NCBI RefSeq assembly: GCF_036194065.1 | Contig: NZ_CP108095.1 | Coordinates: 1,302,001-1,366,000, forward strand | DNA length: 64,000 nt | Direction: 5' to 3' | Source of the DNA: Streptomyces sp. NBC_00239 | GTDB taxonomy: Bacteria; Actinomycetota; Actinomycetes; Streptomycetales; Streptomycetaceae | Shown here: positions 43,950 to 53,057 of the stretch, one piece after another | Layout of the letters: each line of letters begins with the position of its first letter | Numbering within the stretch: position 1 is the stretch's first letter | Translations under genes and position numbers: made by a program | The notes under the pieces: model-generated | Seen by the model: the letters and a program-made list of their open reading frames with translations, nothing else | Told to the model about the DNA's origin: nothing | The model's database searches: none

Positions 43950-46772
43950 ATGAGCAACGTCCTGGGACCCTTCCGGCGTTGGCTGCTCCGCTCCACCACG
44001 CAGTCTTCCTCTCCCCCTCGGCGTCCCCGCTCAGGACACCATCAGGAGCGCGGCCGGCCCCCGACGGCAATGGCGCGGCCGCAGCGTCTGTCCTCCTTGC
44101 TGAGCGTGCGCAGCATGGCTGGGGAGGTGTTCCTCCTGCAGCTGGCCGTCGTGGTGCTTCTCGTGGCCGCCGCGGTGGTGGCCCTCGTGGTGCAGGCGCG
44201 GCGCGACGCGATGCTGGACGCCCGGCACCGCACACTCGCCGCCGCCGGAACGTTCGCGGAATCTCCGGGAATCGTCGCGGCCCTGCGCAGCCCCCATCCC
44301 AGCTCCGTGCTGCAGCCGAGCGCCCGGGCGGCCAGCGACATCGCCGGGGTCGACGGCATCAACGTGTACACGCTCGGCGGGGTCACCGTCGCCCACAGCG
44401 ACCCGCAGCAGATCGGGAAACGCGTCGTCGGCCCCTTCGCCGGGGCTGCGGCCGGCAAGTCCTTCACCGAGACGTTCGAAGGGTCCCTGGGGCGGTCCGT
44501 GGTCTCCGTGGTGCCCGTCAAGGACTCCCACGGCACCGTCATCGCCATAGTCTCCTCCCCGGTCACCATCCAGAACGTCCAGACCATGGTCAACCGGCAG
44601 CTGCCGGTCGTCCTCGGCAGCGCCGCCGCGGTGCTCGCCCTGTCCGCGGGTGGGACGGCCCTGGTGAGCCGTCGGCTGCTGCGCCGGACCCATGGCCTGG
44701 GCCCGGCCGAGATGACGAGGATGTACGAGCACCACGACGCGGTCCTGCACGCGGTGCGAGAGGGCGTACTGATCGTCGGCGGCGACGGACGGCTGCTGCT
44801 CGCCAACGACGAGGCGCGCCGGCTGCTGGACCTGCCCGTGGACGCGGAGGGGCGCCCCGTCACGGACCTGGGTCTGGAGGAAGCGATCGCCGAGCAGATC
44901 GCATCGGGCCGTTCCGCGACCGACGAGCTGCACATGTCGGCCGATCGGCTGCTGGCGGTGAACATCCGGCCCACCACCCCCTACGGGCAGGCGGGCACCG
45001 CAGTCACGCTGCGGGACACCACCGAGCTGCGGGCACTCACCGGCAGGGCCGAGGTGGCCCGCGAGCGGCTGAAGCTGCTCTACGACGCGGGGGTGCAGGT
45101 CGGAACGACGCTGAACGTGGAGCGCACCGCGGAGGAACTGGCGGAGGCGGCGGTCCCGCGGTTCGCCGACGTGGTCACTGTCGACCTGCTGGACCCGGTG
45201 CTGCGCGGCGAGGAGCCACCCGAAGCGAACACCGAGATGCGCCGCACCGCCGTCGTCGGCCTTCAGGGCGACCACCCGCTCTCCCCCGTCGGCGAGCTGA
45301 TCCGGTTCGCTCCCACCGGTCCCATGGCCGCCGGGCTGGCCGGCGGCCATGCGGTCCTGGAGGCGGACCTGCGCGCCACCCACCGCTGGAGGTCCCAGGA
45401 CCAGGCCAACGCCCTGCAGATCCTGGACCGCGGCATCCACTCCCTGATCGTCGTGCCCCTGCGGGCAAGGGGCGTGGTACTGGGGATGGCCGGCTACTGG
45501 CGGGGGAAGGACTCCCCGCCGTTCGACGAGGAGGACGTGTCCTTCGCCGAGGAGCTGACCGCCAGGGCGGCACTGTCCGTCGACAACGCCCGCCGCTACA
45601 CCCGCGAGCACACCATGGCCGTCACCCTGCAGCGCAGCCTGCTGCCCCGGGGCGTACCGGAGCAGTCCGCCGTCGAGGTCGCGCACCGTTATCTGGCAGC
45701 CCAGGCCGGGGTGGGCGGTGACTGGTTCGACGTCATCCCGCTGCCCGGCACCCGGGTGGCCCTGGTCGTCGGCGACGTCGTCGGCCACGGTCTGCACGCC
45801 GCCGCCACCATGGGCCGCCTGCGCACCGCCGTGTACAACTTCTCCACCCTCGACCTGCCCCCGGACGAACTCCTGAGCCACCTGGACGAGCTGGTCGCCC
45901 ACATCGACACCGACGAACAGGAGTGGCAGGGGATCACCGGAGCCACCTGCCTGTGCGCCATCTACGATCCCGTCTCGGGGCAGGTGACCGCCGCCACCGC
46001 CGGGCATCCGGGCCCCGCCCTGGTCGGCCCCGACGGGACCGTGTCCTTCCCCGAGGTGCCGGTCTCCCCGCCGCTGGGCCTGGGCGCGGGCCTGCCCATG
46101 GAAAGCATCACGGTCACACTGCCCGAAGGCTCCCGGCTGGCACTCTTCACCGACGGGCTGATCGAGAGCCGCGACCGCGATCCGGACGCGGGCCTCGCAG
46201 CGCTGCGCGCCGCCCTGGCGGGGCCCGCCCGCACCCCCGAGGAAACCTGCACCGTGGTGATCAACGCGATGCTGCCCACCAGGCCCAGCGACGACGTCGC
46301 ACTGCTGGTGGCCCGCACCCGCCGGCTGGATCCCGCGCGGATCGCCGAGTGGGACGTGCCCCCCGACCCGGCGGCGGTGTCCCCGGTGCGCAACGCCTGC
46401 GCCCGCCGGCTGTCGGACTGGGGCCTGGAGGACATCGCCTTCACCACGGAACTCATCCTCAGCGAGCTGATCACCAATGCCATCCGCTACGGCACCGAGC
46501 CCATCAGGGTGAGGCTGCTGTACGACCGCAGCCTGGTCTGCGAGGTCTCCGACGGGTCCAGCACCTCCCCGCACCTACGCCGGGCCGAGGCTACCGACGA
46601 GGGCGGCCGCGGCCTGTTCCTCGTCGCGCAGTTCGCCGAGCGCTGGGGCACCCGCTACACCGCCCGCGGAAAGATCATCTGGAGTGAGCAGGCCCTCCAC
46701 GGCGGGGCCGCCCCTCCCGGGGTGGATCTGGGCGAGGCTCTCCTGGCCGGGTGGGACGACGAGGGGGGCTGA
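43950..46772 (+). CDS. Membrane Cache-PAS-GAF-PP2C-HATPase sensor phosphatase
   Basis: 940-residue membrane sensor. One helix (about 60-82) and a second (about 220-240) flank an extracellular CitA-like single-Cache domain (DGINVYTLGGVTVAHSDPQQ, IGKRVVGPFAG). PAS (about 258-360), GAF (about 375-550), SpoIIE phosphatase (about 575-780; GVGGDWFDV, GDVVGHGLHAA, FTDGLIES) and HATPase (about 800-905; ELILSELITNAIRYG) follow. It can sense a small external molecule, perhaps a carboxylate, and signal through phosphatase and kinase activities. The ATG at 43950 has a poor ribosome site; ATG 44070 would still keep the first membrane helix. Confidence 0.92.
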   Translation: MSNVLGPFRRWLLRSTTQSSSPPRRPRSGHHQERGRPPTAMARPQRLSSLLSVRSMAGEVFLLQLAVVVLLVAAAVVALVVQARRDAMLDARHRTLAAAGTFAESPGIVAALRSPHPSSVLQPSARAASDIAGVDGINVYTLGGVTVAHSDPQQIGKRVVGPFAGAAAGKSFTETFEGSLGRSVVSVVPVKDSHGTVIAIVSSPVTIQNVQTMVNRQLPVVLGSAAAVLALSAGGTALVSRRLLRRTHGLGPAEMTRMYEHHDAVLHAVREGVLIVGGDGRLLLANDEARRLLDLPVDAEGRPVTDLGLEEAIAEQIASGRSATDELHMSADRLLAVNIRPTTPYGQAGTAVTLRDTTELRALTGRAEVARERLKLLYDAGVQVGTTLNVERTAEELAEAAVPRFADVVTVDLLDPVLRGEEPPEANTEMRRTAVVGLQGDHPLSPVGELIRFAPTGPMAAGLAGGHAVLEADLRATHRWRSQDQANALQILDRGIHSLIVVPLRARGVVLGMAGYWRGKDSPPFDEEDVSFAEELTARAALSVDNARRYTREHTMAVTLQRSLLPRGVPEQSAVEVAHRYLAAQAGVGGDWFDVIPLPGTRVALVVGDVVGHGLHAAATMGRLRTAVYNFSTLDLPPDELLSHLDELVAHIDTDEQEWQGITGATCLCAIYDPVSGQVTAATAGHPGPALVGPDGTVSFPEVPVSPPLGLGAGLPMESITVTLPEGSRLALFTDGLIESRDRDPDAGLAALRAALAGPARTPEETCTVVINAMLPTRPSDDVALLVARTRRLDPARIAEWDVPPDPAAVSPVRNACARRLSDWGLEDIAFTTELILSELITNAIRYGTEPIRVRLLYDRSLVCEVSDGSSTSPHLRRAEATDEGGRGLFLVAQFAERWGTRYTARGKIIWSEQALHGGAAPPGVDLGEALLAGWDDEGG

Positions 46773-46894
46773 GAGCGCGCCGGTAGGGCAGCCGAAGGGA
46801 AGACGGCGGACACCACCGTCCGGGACTGCGTCGCCGGGGCCGCCGAACGTACGCTGGCCTCGACCAGTACGCGACCGCCCGTTATGGAGCCTTC

Positions 46895-48040
46895 GTGCCC
46901 GCACCTCGTGTCCGGACAGTCTCCGTCGCCGCCTGCCTGGCCCTCGCGGCGGCGGCCCTCGGTGGCTGCAGCGACGAGCCTCCCGCCCCACCGAGAGCAC
47001 CCGCGGTGGCCACCTCCGCGGTGGACGCCGGCGGCATGGCGGCACTGACCGCAGCGGCCAAGAAGGAGGGCACGCTGAACACGATCGCGCTCCCGAGGGA
47101 CTGGGCCGGCTACGGCGCATTGATCGACGGCTTCGAGCGGAAATACGGGATCAAGGTCACGACGGAGAACCCGGAGGGGACGAGCCAGGACGAGGTCAAC
47201 GCCCTGAAGGAGCACAGGGGCGAGGGCCGCGCCCCCGACGTGATCGACGTGGGGGGCTCGTTCGCGCAGTCCGCGGCCCGGCAGGGCCTGCTCGCGCCGT
47301 ACGAGGTCGCCGCCTACGACCAGATCCCCGAAGAGCAGAAGGACCCGCGGGCCCGCTGGTACAACAACTACGGGGGCTACGTCTCGATCGGCTGTGACGC
47401 CCAGCGCGTCAAGACCTGCCCAGCGACTTTCGCCGACCTGCGCAAGCCCGAGTACAAGGGCCAGGTCACGCTCAACGGCGACCCCACCAAGTCCGGCTCC
47501 GCCTTCGCCGGTGTCTATGCGGCGGCCCTGGCGAACGGGGGGTCCTTCGACGACATCCAGCCCGGTATCGACTTCTTCGCCGAGCTCAGCAAGAACGGAA
47601 ACTTCATCCCGGTCGAATCCACTCCGGCGACGATCGCGAAGGGCCAGACCCCGATCAGCATCGACTGGGACTTCCTCAACCTCGGATACGCCGACGCATT
47701 CCGCGAGAAGGGCGCGGACGTCGACTGGCGGACCGTCATCCCCTTCGACGGCGGCTTCGCCGAGTACTACGCGAACGGAGTGAACAAGGACGCCCCGCAC
47801 CCGGCGGCGGCACGTCTGTGGCAGGAGTACGTCTTCAGCCCGGAGGGCCAGAACCTCCGGCTCGGCGCCTACGCACGCCCCGTCCTCATGGAAGCGATGA
47901 AGAAGGACGGCACGCTCGACAAGGCCGCCGCGGAGAAACTGCCGACGGTCGAGGGCACCCCGACGTTTCCGACGGAGGCGCAGACGGAGAAGGCGAGGGA
48001 GACCGTCAACCGCGGCTGGGCCAAGGCCGTCTCGGGCTGA
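46895..48040 (+). CDS. Orphan ABC-type solute-binding lipoprotein
   Basis: 381-residue exported binding protein. GTG start with GGAG six bases upstream. Lipobox is LGGC (Cys25). The mature domain resembles type 2 periplasmic binding proteins of the iron/spermidine/2-aminoethylphosphonate group: NTIALPRDWAGYGALIDGFE, then GRAPDVIDVG, GQVTLNGDPTKSGSA and a Tyr-rich RWYNNYGGYVSIG. No permease or ATPase gene is adjacent, so the partner transporter is unknown. It lies beside the NRPS cluster but is probably independent, since a very strong terminator separates them. Confidence 0.88.
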   Translation: MPAPRVRTVSVAACLALAAAALGGCSDEPPAPPRAPAVATSAVDAGGMAALTAAAKKEGTLNTIALPRDWAGYGALIDGFERKYGIKVTTENPEGTSQDEVNALKEHRGEGRAPDVIDVGGSFAQSAARQGLLAPYEVAAYDQIPEEQKDPRARWYNNYGGYVSIGCDAQRVKTCPATFADLRKPEYKGQVTLNGDPTKSGSAFAGVYAAALANGGSFDDIQPGIDFFAELSKNGNFIPVESTPATIAKGQTPISIDWDFLNLGYADAFREKGADVDWRTVIPFDGGFAEYYANGVNKDAPHPAAARLWQEYVFSPEGQNLRLGAYARPVLMEAMKKDGTLDKAAAEKLPTVEGTPTFPTEAQTEKARETVNRGWAKAVSG

Positions 48041-48279
48041 GGACGGAGGCGGTCCTGGCCCGGCGTGCGCCGGCCCGCCCAGGCCTCCGGCGCAGGGCGC
48101 GCTGCAACTGGGTCGCGATCAGCAGTCCGACGAGGGTGCCGAGCACCCGGCGGAAGCCACGGACTCCCCGCGTGCAAATTCGGGACCGACGCCGACCACT
48201 TGCTGACCCGGACCCCGACAACACGACGGGGCCGGACGACGAACTGGTCGCCTTCGTCTGCGAACCGGTCGTCGCGGCG
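48041..48279. other. Intergenic stretch, possible gene remnant
   Basis: No intact gene. On the leftward strand a short hydrophobic phrase (RRVLGTLVGLLIATQLQRAL, around 48100-48160) looks like part of an FUSC-type or other membrane protein. It has no start or continuation, so it may be a decayed remnant. Confidence 0.3.
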
Positions 48280-48356
48280 CCCGCTCCGCGGCGGGCGGGG
48301 GGCGGCACCGGCCTGTGGGCCGCCGGTGCCGTGCCCCCCGCCCGCCGCGGAGCGGG
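48280..48356. terminator. Strong bidirectional terminator
   Basis: A 33-bp inverted repeat, 48280-48312 against 48322-48356, broken only by a 2-base bulge, with a 9-base loop. It lies between the convergent solute-binding gene and the leftward biosynthetic operon and marks the left end of the NRPS cluster. Confidence 0.85.
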
Positions 48357-48360
48357 AGGG

Positions 48361-48948
48361 TCAGCCCTGGGGCTGGAGGAAGTCCGAGAAGCGGGCGGTG
48401 ATGCCCTCCAGGTGGTCGGTCACGCGGGGCGGAGGCGGCGTGGTGTCGGCCGTCACCGTGCAGTGGATGAAGACGGGCGCGGGCGGGTTCAGGAGTTCAC
48501 CGCGCAGGGCTTCCGCCAGCGCCTGCGCCGAGTCCACGGCGTGGATGCGGGCGAATCCGCAGGCGCGGGCCCACCCGGGCAGGTCCACCAGGCTGCCGGG
48601 GGCGCGCTGGCCTCCGGTCGACGCGTAGACCCCGTCGTCGAGGACGAGCTGGATCAGCGGCAGGTCGGGGTCCTCGGCCGCCGCGACCAGCCCGACGGGG
48701 TTCATCAGGAGGCTCCCGTCGCCGTCCACCACCAGCGTGGTGCGGCGCGAGCGCAGGGCGATGCCGGTGCCGAGCGACAGGGCCAGCCCCATCGATCCCG
48801 TCATGTAGAAGTGGTTGCGGCGGTCGGCCGCGGCGCCGATGCGGGCGATGTAGCCGGTGGTGAACACCGTCGGCACGTCGGGGGCGGCCTCCAGCGCGAC
48901 CGCCACGGCTTCGGACTTGGTCAGGGGCAAGGTCATGGTCGTGGTCAT
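48361..48948 (-). CDS. ThDP-dependent decarboxylase, beta (cofactor-binding) subunit
   Basis: 195-residue C-terminal half of a thiamine-diphosphate enzyme of the sulfopyruvate (ComE) / phosphonopyruvate decarboxylase type. The ThDP motif GDGS (76-79) followed by Asn83 is intact (VDGDGSLLMNPVGL), as are GSMGLALSLGTGIAL and DDGVYASTGGQRAP. It needs the alpha subunit, whose gene ends four bases upstream, to form an active site at the dimer interface. It would decarboxylate a 2-oxo acid with a second acidic group. Last gene of the leftward operon. Confidence 0.88.
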   Translation of the reverse strand: MTTTMTLPLTKSEAVAVALEAAPDVPTVFTTGYIARIGAAADRRNHFYMTGSMGLALSLGTGIALRSRRTTLVVDGDGSLLMNPVGLVAAAEDPDLPLIQLVLDDGVYASTGGQRAPGSLVDLPGWARACGFARIHAVDSAQALAEALRGELLNPPAPVFIHCTVTADTTPPPPRVTDHLEGITARFSDFLQPQG

Positions 48949-48952
48949 GGGG

Positions 48953-49480
48953 TCACACCTTCCAGGCGAATTCGTCCGGGCGGACCAGGAGCGCGTAGGG
49001 CAGGCGCTTCTCGCGCACCACGGTGGCGGCGTGTTCCAGCTGCCGGTCGGCGTCCTCACCGGTCAGGTACGCGTAGTCGATGCCGAGGCCCTCCAGGACG
49101 GGCTCGGTGAGCCGCCCCATGGCGAGGTTCTCGGACGTCGTGTCCGGCGCCGTCCCCCGCATGCTGACCACCAGCAGCATGGGGATGCGGTACGGCACGA
49201 CCAGTGAGGCGAGCGCGTTGACGGACTGCCCGAAGCCGGAGTTCTGCATCAGCACGACCGGCGTGGCGCCGGCCAGGCCCGCCCCGGCGGCGACGCCGAC
49301 GGCGTTGTCCTCGCGCGCCACGACGTGGTAGTCGGCGCCCGCCTCCAGCAGGGAGAGCAGGGGGGCGAGGACGCCGCACGGGGTCCCGAAATACGGGCCG
49401 AAGCCGTTCGCCGTCAGCGCCTCGTACGCGGCGGCCTCCGCGGTGGCCGGTCGCACGGCCTGGAGTGTCTGGGTGGGCAT
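48953..49480 (-). CDS. ThDP-dependent decarboxylase, alpha subunit (ComD-like)
   Basis: 175-residue N-terminal half of the same enzyme. Glu57 in AREDNAVGVAAGAGLAG is the residue expected to activate ThDP. PVVLMQNSGFGQSVNALASL, MLLVVSMRG and LAMGRLTEPVLEGLGI are close to ComD and to phosphonopyruvate decarboxylases. AAGGAG precedes the ATG. The split alpha/beta format is that of archaeal sulfopyruvate decarboxylase, whereas Streptomyces phosphonopyruvate decarboxylases (Fom2 type) are usually one chain. Product would be an aldehyde such as sulfo- or phosphonoacetaldehyde. Confidence 0.88.
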   Translation of the reverse strand: MPTQTLQAVRPATAEAAAYEALTANGFGPYFGTPCGVLAPLLSLLEAGADYHVVAREDNAVGVAAGAGLAGATPVVLMQNSGFGQSVNALASLVVPYRIPMLLVVSMRGTAPDTTSENLAMGRLTEPVLEGLGIDYAYLTGEDADRQLEHAATVVREKRLPYALLVRPDEFAWKV

Positions 49481-49500
49481 GTGGGTCTCCTTCTGGTTGG

Positions 49501-51174
49501 TCACGTGTCGGTCGTGCCGGTGCCGGGCCGTCCGTCCGCCGGGCCGCCCAGCCGTCGCGCCTCGTCCAGGTGGTCGCTGGTCCCGAGGAGTTCCCACCGC
49601 TGGAGCGCCAGCGGCACGTTCCCCTCCCGCCACAGCCGTTCGTGGAAGGCGGCGAGGCTGAAGTCCGTCCCCGCGCGCCGCGCGCAGGCGGTCAGCAGGT
49701 CGAGCACCTGGGCCTTGCCCGCGAGGTAGCTGAGGCCCAGCCCGGGGCGGCCCGCGTAGAAGGCGGTCTCCTCCCACGCCGTCCGGCGGTCCATCGGGAC
49801 CAGGTCCGCCAACCGGTCGGCCGCCTCGTCGAGGGTCAGTTCGCCCAGCGCGAGTCCCAGGTCGATCTCCACCCGCAGGGCGCGCAGCCGCATCGCGTTC
49901 ACCACGAACCGCCGGCTGGCCGGGGCCTCGTCGAAAAGGCCGGCGAGCAGGGCGAGTTCCTCGGTGTGGAAGGCCACGCCCTCGTTCGCCGCCGAGTCGT
50001 AGTAGTGGCGCCGCACCGGGTTCTCGTGCCGCGCGGAGAGCGCGAGCTGCCAGGCGTGGACCCCTTCGTGGACGATGCCCACGCGCGGGTCCCGCGCCTC
50101 GGCGAGCTGGAAGTACGGGAGGTCCGGGCGGGGTTCGGGGATGTAGCGCACCGCGTCCTCGTCCCGGCCCGCCCCGGCGGCCGTGTAGTGCTGGACGCCG
50201 AGCCAGGTCAGTGGCGCCAGGTACGGCGGGACCGGCAGGTTGCGGTAGTGCCGCAGGTCGTCCGGCAGGTCGACCAGGCGCTCCTTGCGCAGGAACGCCC
50301 GGACGTCCAGCTCGTCCGTCCACTGCCGGGCGAGCTGCGCCTCGATGCCGGGGAGCAGCGGCGGGGCGTCCGGCTCCCCGTGCCGGCTCAGCACCAGCTC
50401 CGCGGCGGCGGCGCGGGCGTACTCGCGGCGGCCCATGTCGCGCAGTTGCTCCACCGTCCAGGGCAGGAGCGCGACCCGGTGGAGGAAGAAGCGGAACGCT
50501 TCGGGGCCCGGGCTGAACGGCCCGGTGCAGGAGGGCAGTAGCTCAGCGAGCCACTGCCGGTACGCGGTCAGGGCCCGGCGCGCCGTGCCGGACGCGGTGT
50601 CCAGTTCGGCCGCCAGGGCCGTCGGGAGCGGTGCGGCGAGCGCGGCGACCGCTGTGGCGAGGGCCTCGTCGGCGGTGTCGAGCAGCCGCAGCGTGTACGC
50701 GGCGAGCGGCGCGGCGGCGTGCCCGGCCAGGTTGGTCCGGCCCTGGGCGAGGATCCCGGGCACACCGGCGAGCCGGGCCGCCACCGCCCGCGCCCTCGGT
50801 TCACCGGCGGCGTCCGGCCGCAGCAGGTGGTGGTAGACCGGCAGCAGGGCCTGGTCGAGGTAGAAGCCGGGATTGCGCTGCCAGTCCCGCAGCAGGTGCA
50901 GTTCCCAGTGCACGCGGGCGAGCGCCGAGCCGATCAGCTCGCCGTCGACCCGTACGCGTACGGGCTCGGCCGTGAGGTCGAGCGTGCGGTGGCGGGCGGT
51001 GAACCCGGCGAGCACCCGGCCGCGCTCGGCGACGGCCTCCGGTGACCAGTCCGGAAGCGGGCCGTCGGGTCTCTCGACCCGGTTGAGGTCGTCGTAGCAG
51101 TCGGGCTGGGTGGCCTCGCGCCATGCCCAGAACTCTTCGGCCAGCTCGCGCAGAGCGGCTGCTGCGCTGCTCAT
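49501..51174 (-). CDS. DUF885 metallopeptidase-like protein
   Basis: 557-residue, mainly helical protein of the DUF885 family. A zinc-peptidase motif HEGVH (369-373) and a downstream Glu in NEGVAFHTEE (397-406) are present, so it is likely an active metallohydrolase. No signal peptide is seen, so it works in the cytoplasm. In a peptide cluster it could trim a precursor peptide, provide self-resistance or catalyse amide formation or cleavage; none of these is shown. GGGGAG lies before the ATG. It is 23 bases from asparagine synthetase and 20 from the ThDP gene. Confidence 0.85.
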   Translation of the reverse strand: MSSAAAALRELAEEFWAWREATQPDCYDDLNRVERPDGPLPDWSPEAVAERGRVLAGFTARHRTLDLTAEPVRVRVDGELIGSALARVHWELHLLRDWQRNPGFYLDQALLPVYHHLLRPDAAGEPRARAVAARLAGVPGILAQGRTNLAGHAAAPLAAYTLRLLDTADEALATAVAALAAPLPTALAAELDTASGTARRALTAYRQWLAELLPSCTGPFSPGPEAFRFFLHRVALLPWTVEQLRDMGRREYARAAAAELVLSRHGEPDAPPLLPGIEAQLARQWTDELDVRAFLRKERLVDLPDDLRHYRNLPVPPYLAPLTWLGVQHYTAAGAGRDEDAVRYIPEPRPDLPYFQLAEARDPRVGIVHEGVHAWQLALSARHENPVRRHYYDSAANEGVAFHTEELALLAGLFDEAPASRRFVVNAMRLRALRVEIDLGLALGELTLDEAADRLADLVPMDRRTAWEETAFYAGRPGLGLSYLAGKAQVLDLLTACARRAGTDFSLAAFHERLWREGNVPLALQRWELLGTSDHLDEARRLGGPADGRPGTGTTDT

Positions 51175-51197
51175 CAGTGGTCTCCCCGGTGTGGCGG

Positions 51198-53018
51198 TCA
51201 GGACGTCATCGTCACGTCGTAGGCACGCATCCAGCGGTCGACTTCGATGAGCGGCAGCAGCAGGTGCAGGTTGTCGGCCATCGTCATCATCTCGGTGCGA
51301 CCGGCGGCGAGTTCGCGCACCTTGGGCAGGTCCAGCAGGTGGGCCAGGGGTGAGGAGGCGTCGTCGAGCACCCGGTCGAGCTCGGCGCGGACGGCCTTGG
51401 CGTGGGCCGGCGAGAAGGTGGCGGGGAAGGCGCTCTTGCGGCGTTGCAGCACCTCCTGCGGGAGCAGGTCGGCGACCGCGGCGCGCAGCAGGCTCTTCTC
51501 CCGTCCGTCGGCCACCTTCATCTTCCAGGGCACGTTCCAGACGTACTCCAGGAGGGTGTGGTCGCAGAACGGCACCCGCACTTCCAGCCCGAGGGCCATG
51601 CTCATCCGGTCCTTGCGGTCGAGCAGGTACAGCAGCGGGCCTTGCAGGCTGAGGAAGAGGACCTCGCGCATCCGGGCCTGCAGGCCGGTCTCGCCGGTGA
51701 GCCGCGGGACCCTGGCGCGCAGGGTGGCGTAGCGGTCGCGTTCGTCGTCGCCGGGGCGGATCCGGGCCCGGACGTCGGGGGCGAGGCAGTCGGTCAGCCG
51801 GGGTGCGTTGCCGAGCCAGGGGAAGGTGTCGCCCCACACGGTGGCCTGGTCGAAGAACCAGGGGTAGCCGCCGAAGACCTCGTCGGCCGCCTCGCCGGAG
51901 AGCGCGACGGTGGAGCGTTCGCGGATCGCCTGGAAGAGCAGGTACATGGAGGCGTCGAACTGGCCGAGGGTGGGTGCGTCGCGGGCGGCGAGTGCGGCCG
52001 GGACGACGCCGGCCAGCGCCGCCGGGTCCAGGCTGATCGACGTGTGGTCGACGCCGATGTGCCGGGCGGCGGCCCACGCGAAGGGGGTGTCCTGCTCCGG
52101 GCGCAGCGCCGTGGCGCGGAAGTCGTCGGCGGCGTTCTCGAAGTCCACGGAGAAGGAGCGCAGCCCGGGCGAGTGGTGCCGGGCGGCCAGGGCGGTGACG
52201 GCCGAGGAGTCCAGGCCGCCGGAGAGCAGGGTGCACAGCGGGACGTCGGCCACCAGCTGGTGGGCGACGGTGTCCTCCAGGATCTCGCGGACCCGGCGCA
52301 CGGTGGTGTCCTCGTCGTCGAGGTGCTCCTGGCTGACGAGCCGCCAGTAGGGTGCCTCGTGGGCTCCGGAGCGGTCGACCCGGACCATGTGTCCGGGCTG
52401 TACCTGGCGCAGGTCGGTGTAGGGGGTCTCCCAGGGCATGGCGAGCCGCGGGTTGAACAGGATGGGGAGTTTGTCCTCGCTGGTGCGTGCGGTGAACAGC
52501 GGGTTGGCGAGGACCGCCTTGGGTTCGGAGCCGAACAGGACTCCGCCCCGGTAGGCGTGGTAGTAGAGCGGTTTGACGCCCAGCCGGTCGCGGTACAGGA
52601 GCAGTTCCTCCCGGGCGGCGTCCCAGATGGCGAAGGCGAACATGCCGGAGAGCCGGTCGATGAAGCCCGTCCCCCACTCCAGGTAGGCGCGCAGGACGAC
52701 CTCGGTGTCGGAGGCGGTGGTGAAGTGGTGGCCGCGGGCGAGGAGTTGGTCCCGCAGTTCGCGGAAGTTGTACAGCTCGCCGCTGTAGGTGAGCACCACC
52801 GGGGCCCGGCTGCCGCGCCGGTGGGCGGTCATGGGCTGGACGCCGCCCTCCAGGTCGACGATGGCCAGGCGCCGGTGGCCGAGGGCGGCGTGGGGGGCGA
52901 TCCAGGTGCCGTCGGCGTCGGGCCCGCGCCGGTGCAGGGACGCGGTCATGGCCTCCACCGTCGGGCGTTCGGTGGTGAGGTCCCGGGTGAAGTCGATCCA
53001 GCCGGCGATGCCGCACAT
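51198..53018 (-). CDS. asnB: Glutamine-hydrolysing asparagine synthetase
   Basis: 606-residue class II amidotransferase. Cys2 (MCGIAGWIDF) is the glutaminase nucleophile, and RRGPDADG and SGELYNFRELRDQL complete the Ntn domain. The synthetase domain has the PP-loop SGGLDSSAV and ALSGEAADEVFGGYPWF. It makes Asn from Asp, Gln and ATP, or amidates another carboxylate. AAGGAGG before the ATG. Within this cluster it may supply Asn to the NRPS module whose adenylation domain reads as Asn-specific, or convert a cluster intermediate to its amide. Confidence 0.93.
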   Translation of the reverse strand: MCGIAGWIDFTRDLTTERPTVEAMTASLHRRGPDADGTWIAPHAALGHRRLAIVDLEGGVQPMTAHRRGSRAPVVLTYSGELYNFRELRDQLLARGHHFTTASDTEVVLRAYLEWGTGFIDRLSGMFAFAIWDAAREELLLYRDRLGVKPLYYHAYRGGVLFGSEPKAVLANPLFTARTSEDKLPILFNPRLAMPWETPYTDLRQVQPGHMVRVDRSGAHEAPYWRLVSQEHLDDEDTTVRRVREILEDTVAHQLVADVPLCTLLSGGLDSSAVTALAARHHSPGLRSFSVDFENAADDFRATALRPEQDTPFAWAAARHIGVDHTSISLDPAALAGVVPAALAARDAPTLGQFDASMYLLFQAIRERSTVALSGEAADEVFGGYPWFFDQATVWGDTFPWLGNAPRLTDCLAPDVRARIRPGDDERDRYATLRARVPRLTGETGLQARMREVLFLSLQGPLLYLLDRKDRMSMALGLEVRVPFCDHTLLEYVWNVPWKMKVADGREKSLLRAAVADLLPQEVLQRRKSAFPATFSPAHAKAVRAELDRVLDDASSPLAHLLDLPKVRELAAGRTEMMTMADNLHLLLPLIEVDRWMRAYDVTMTS

Positions 53019-53057
53019 CGTGGCCTCCTTGGGGGCGGGGTCGGGTCGGGTGTGGGG

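Noticed and set aside
43669..43953. 94-codon + strand frame whose stop overlaps the ATG of the Cache-PP2C gene (ATGA)
   Set aside because: The overlap is tempting, but the sequence is compositionally non-coding, has no ribosome site, and looks like chance.
48080..48160. FUSC-family pseudogene
   Set aside because: Only about 20 residues look like a membrane segment of that family; too little to annotate as a pseudogene.
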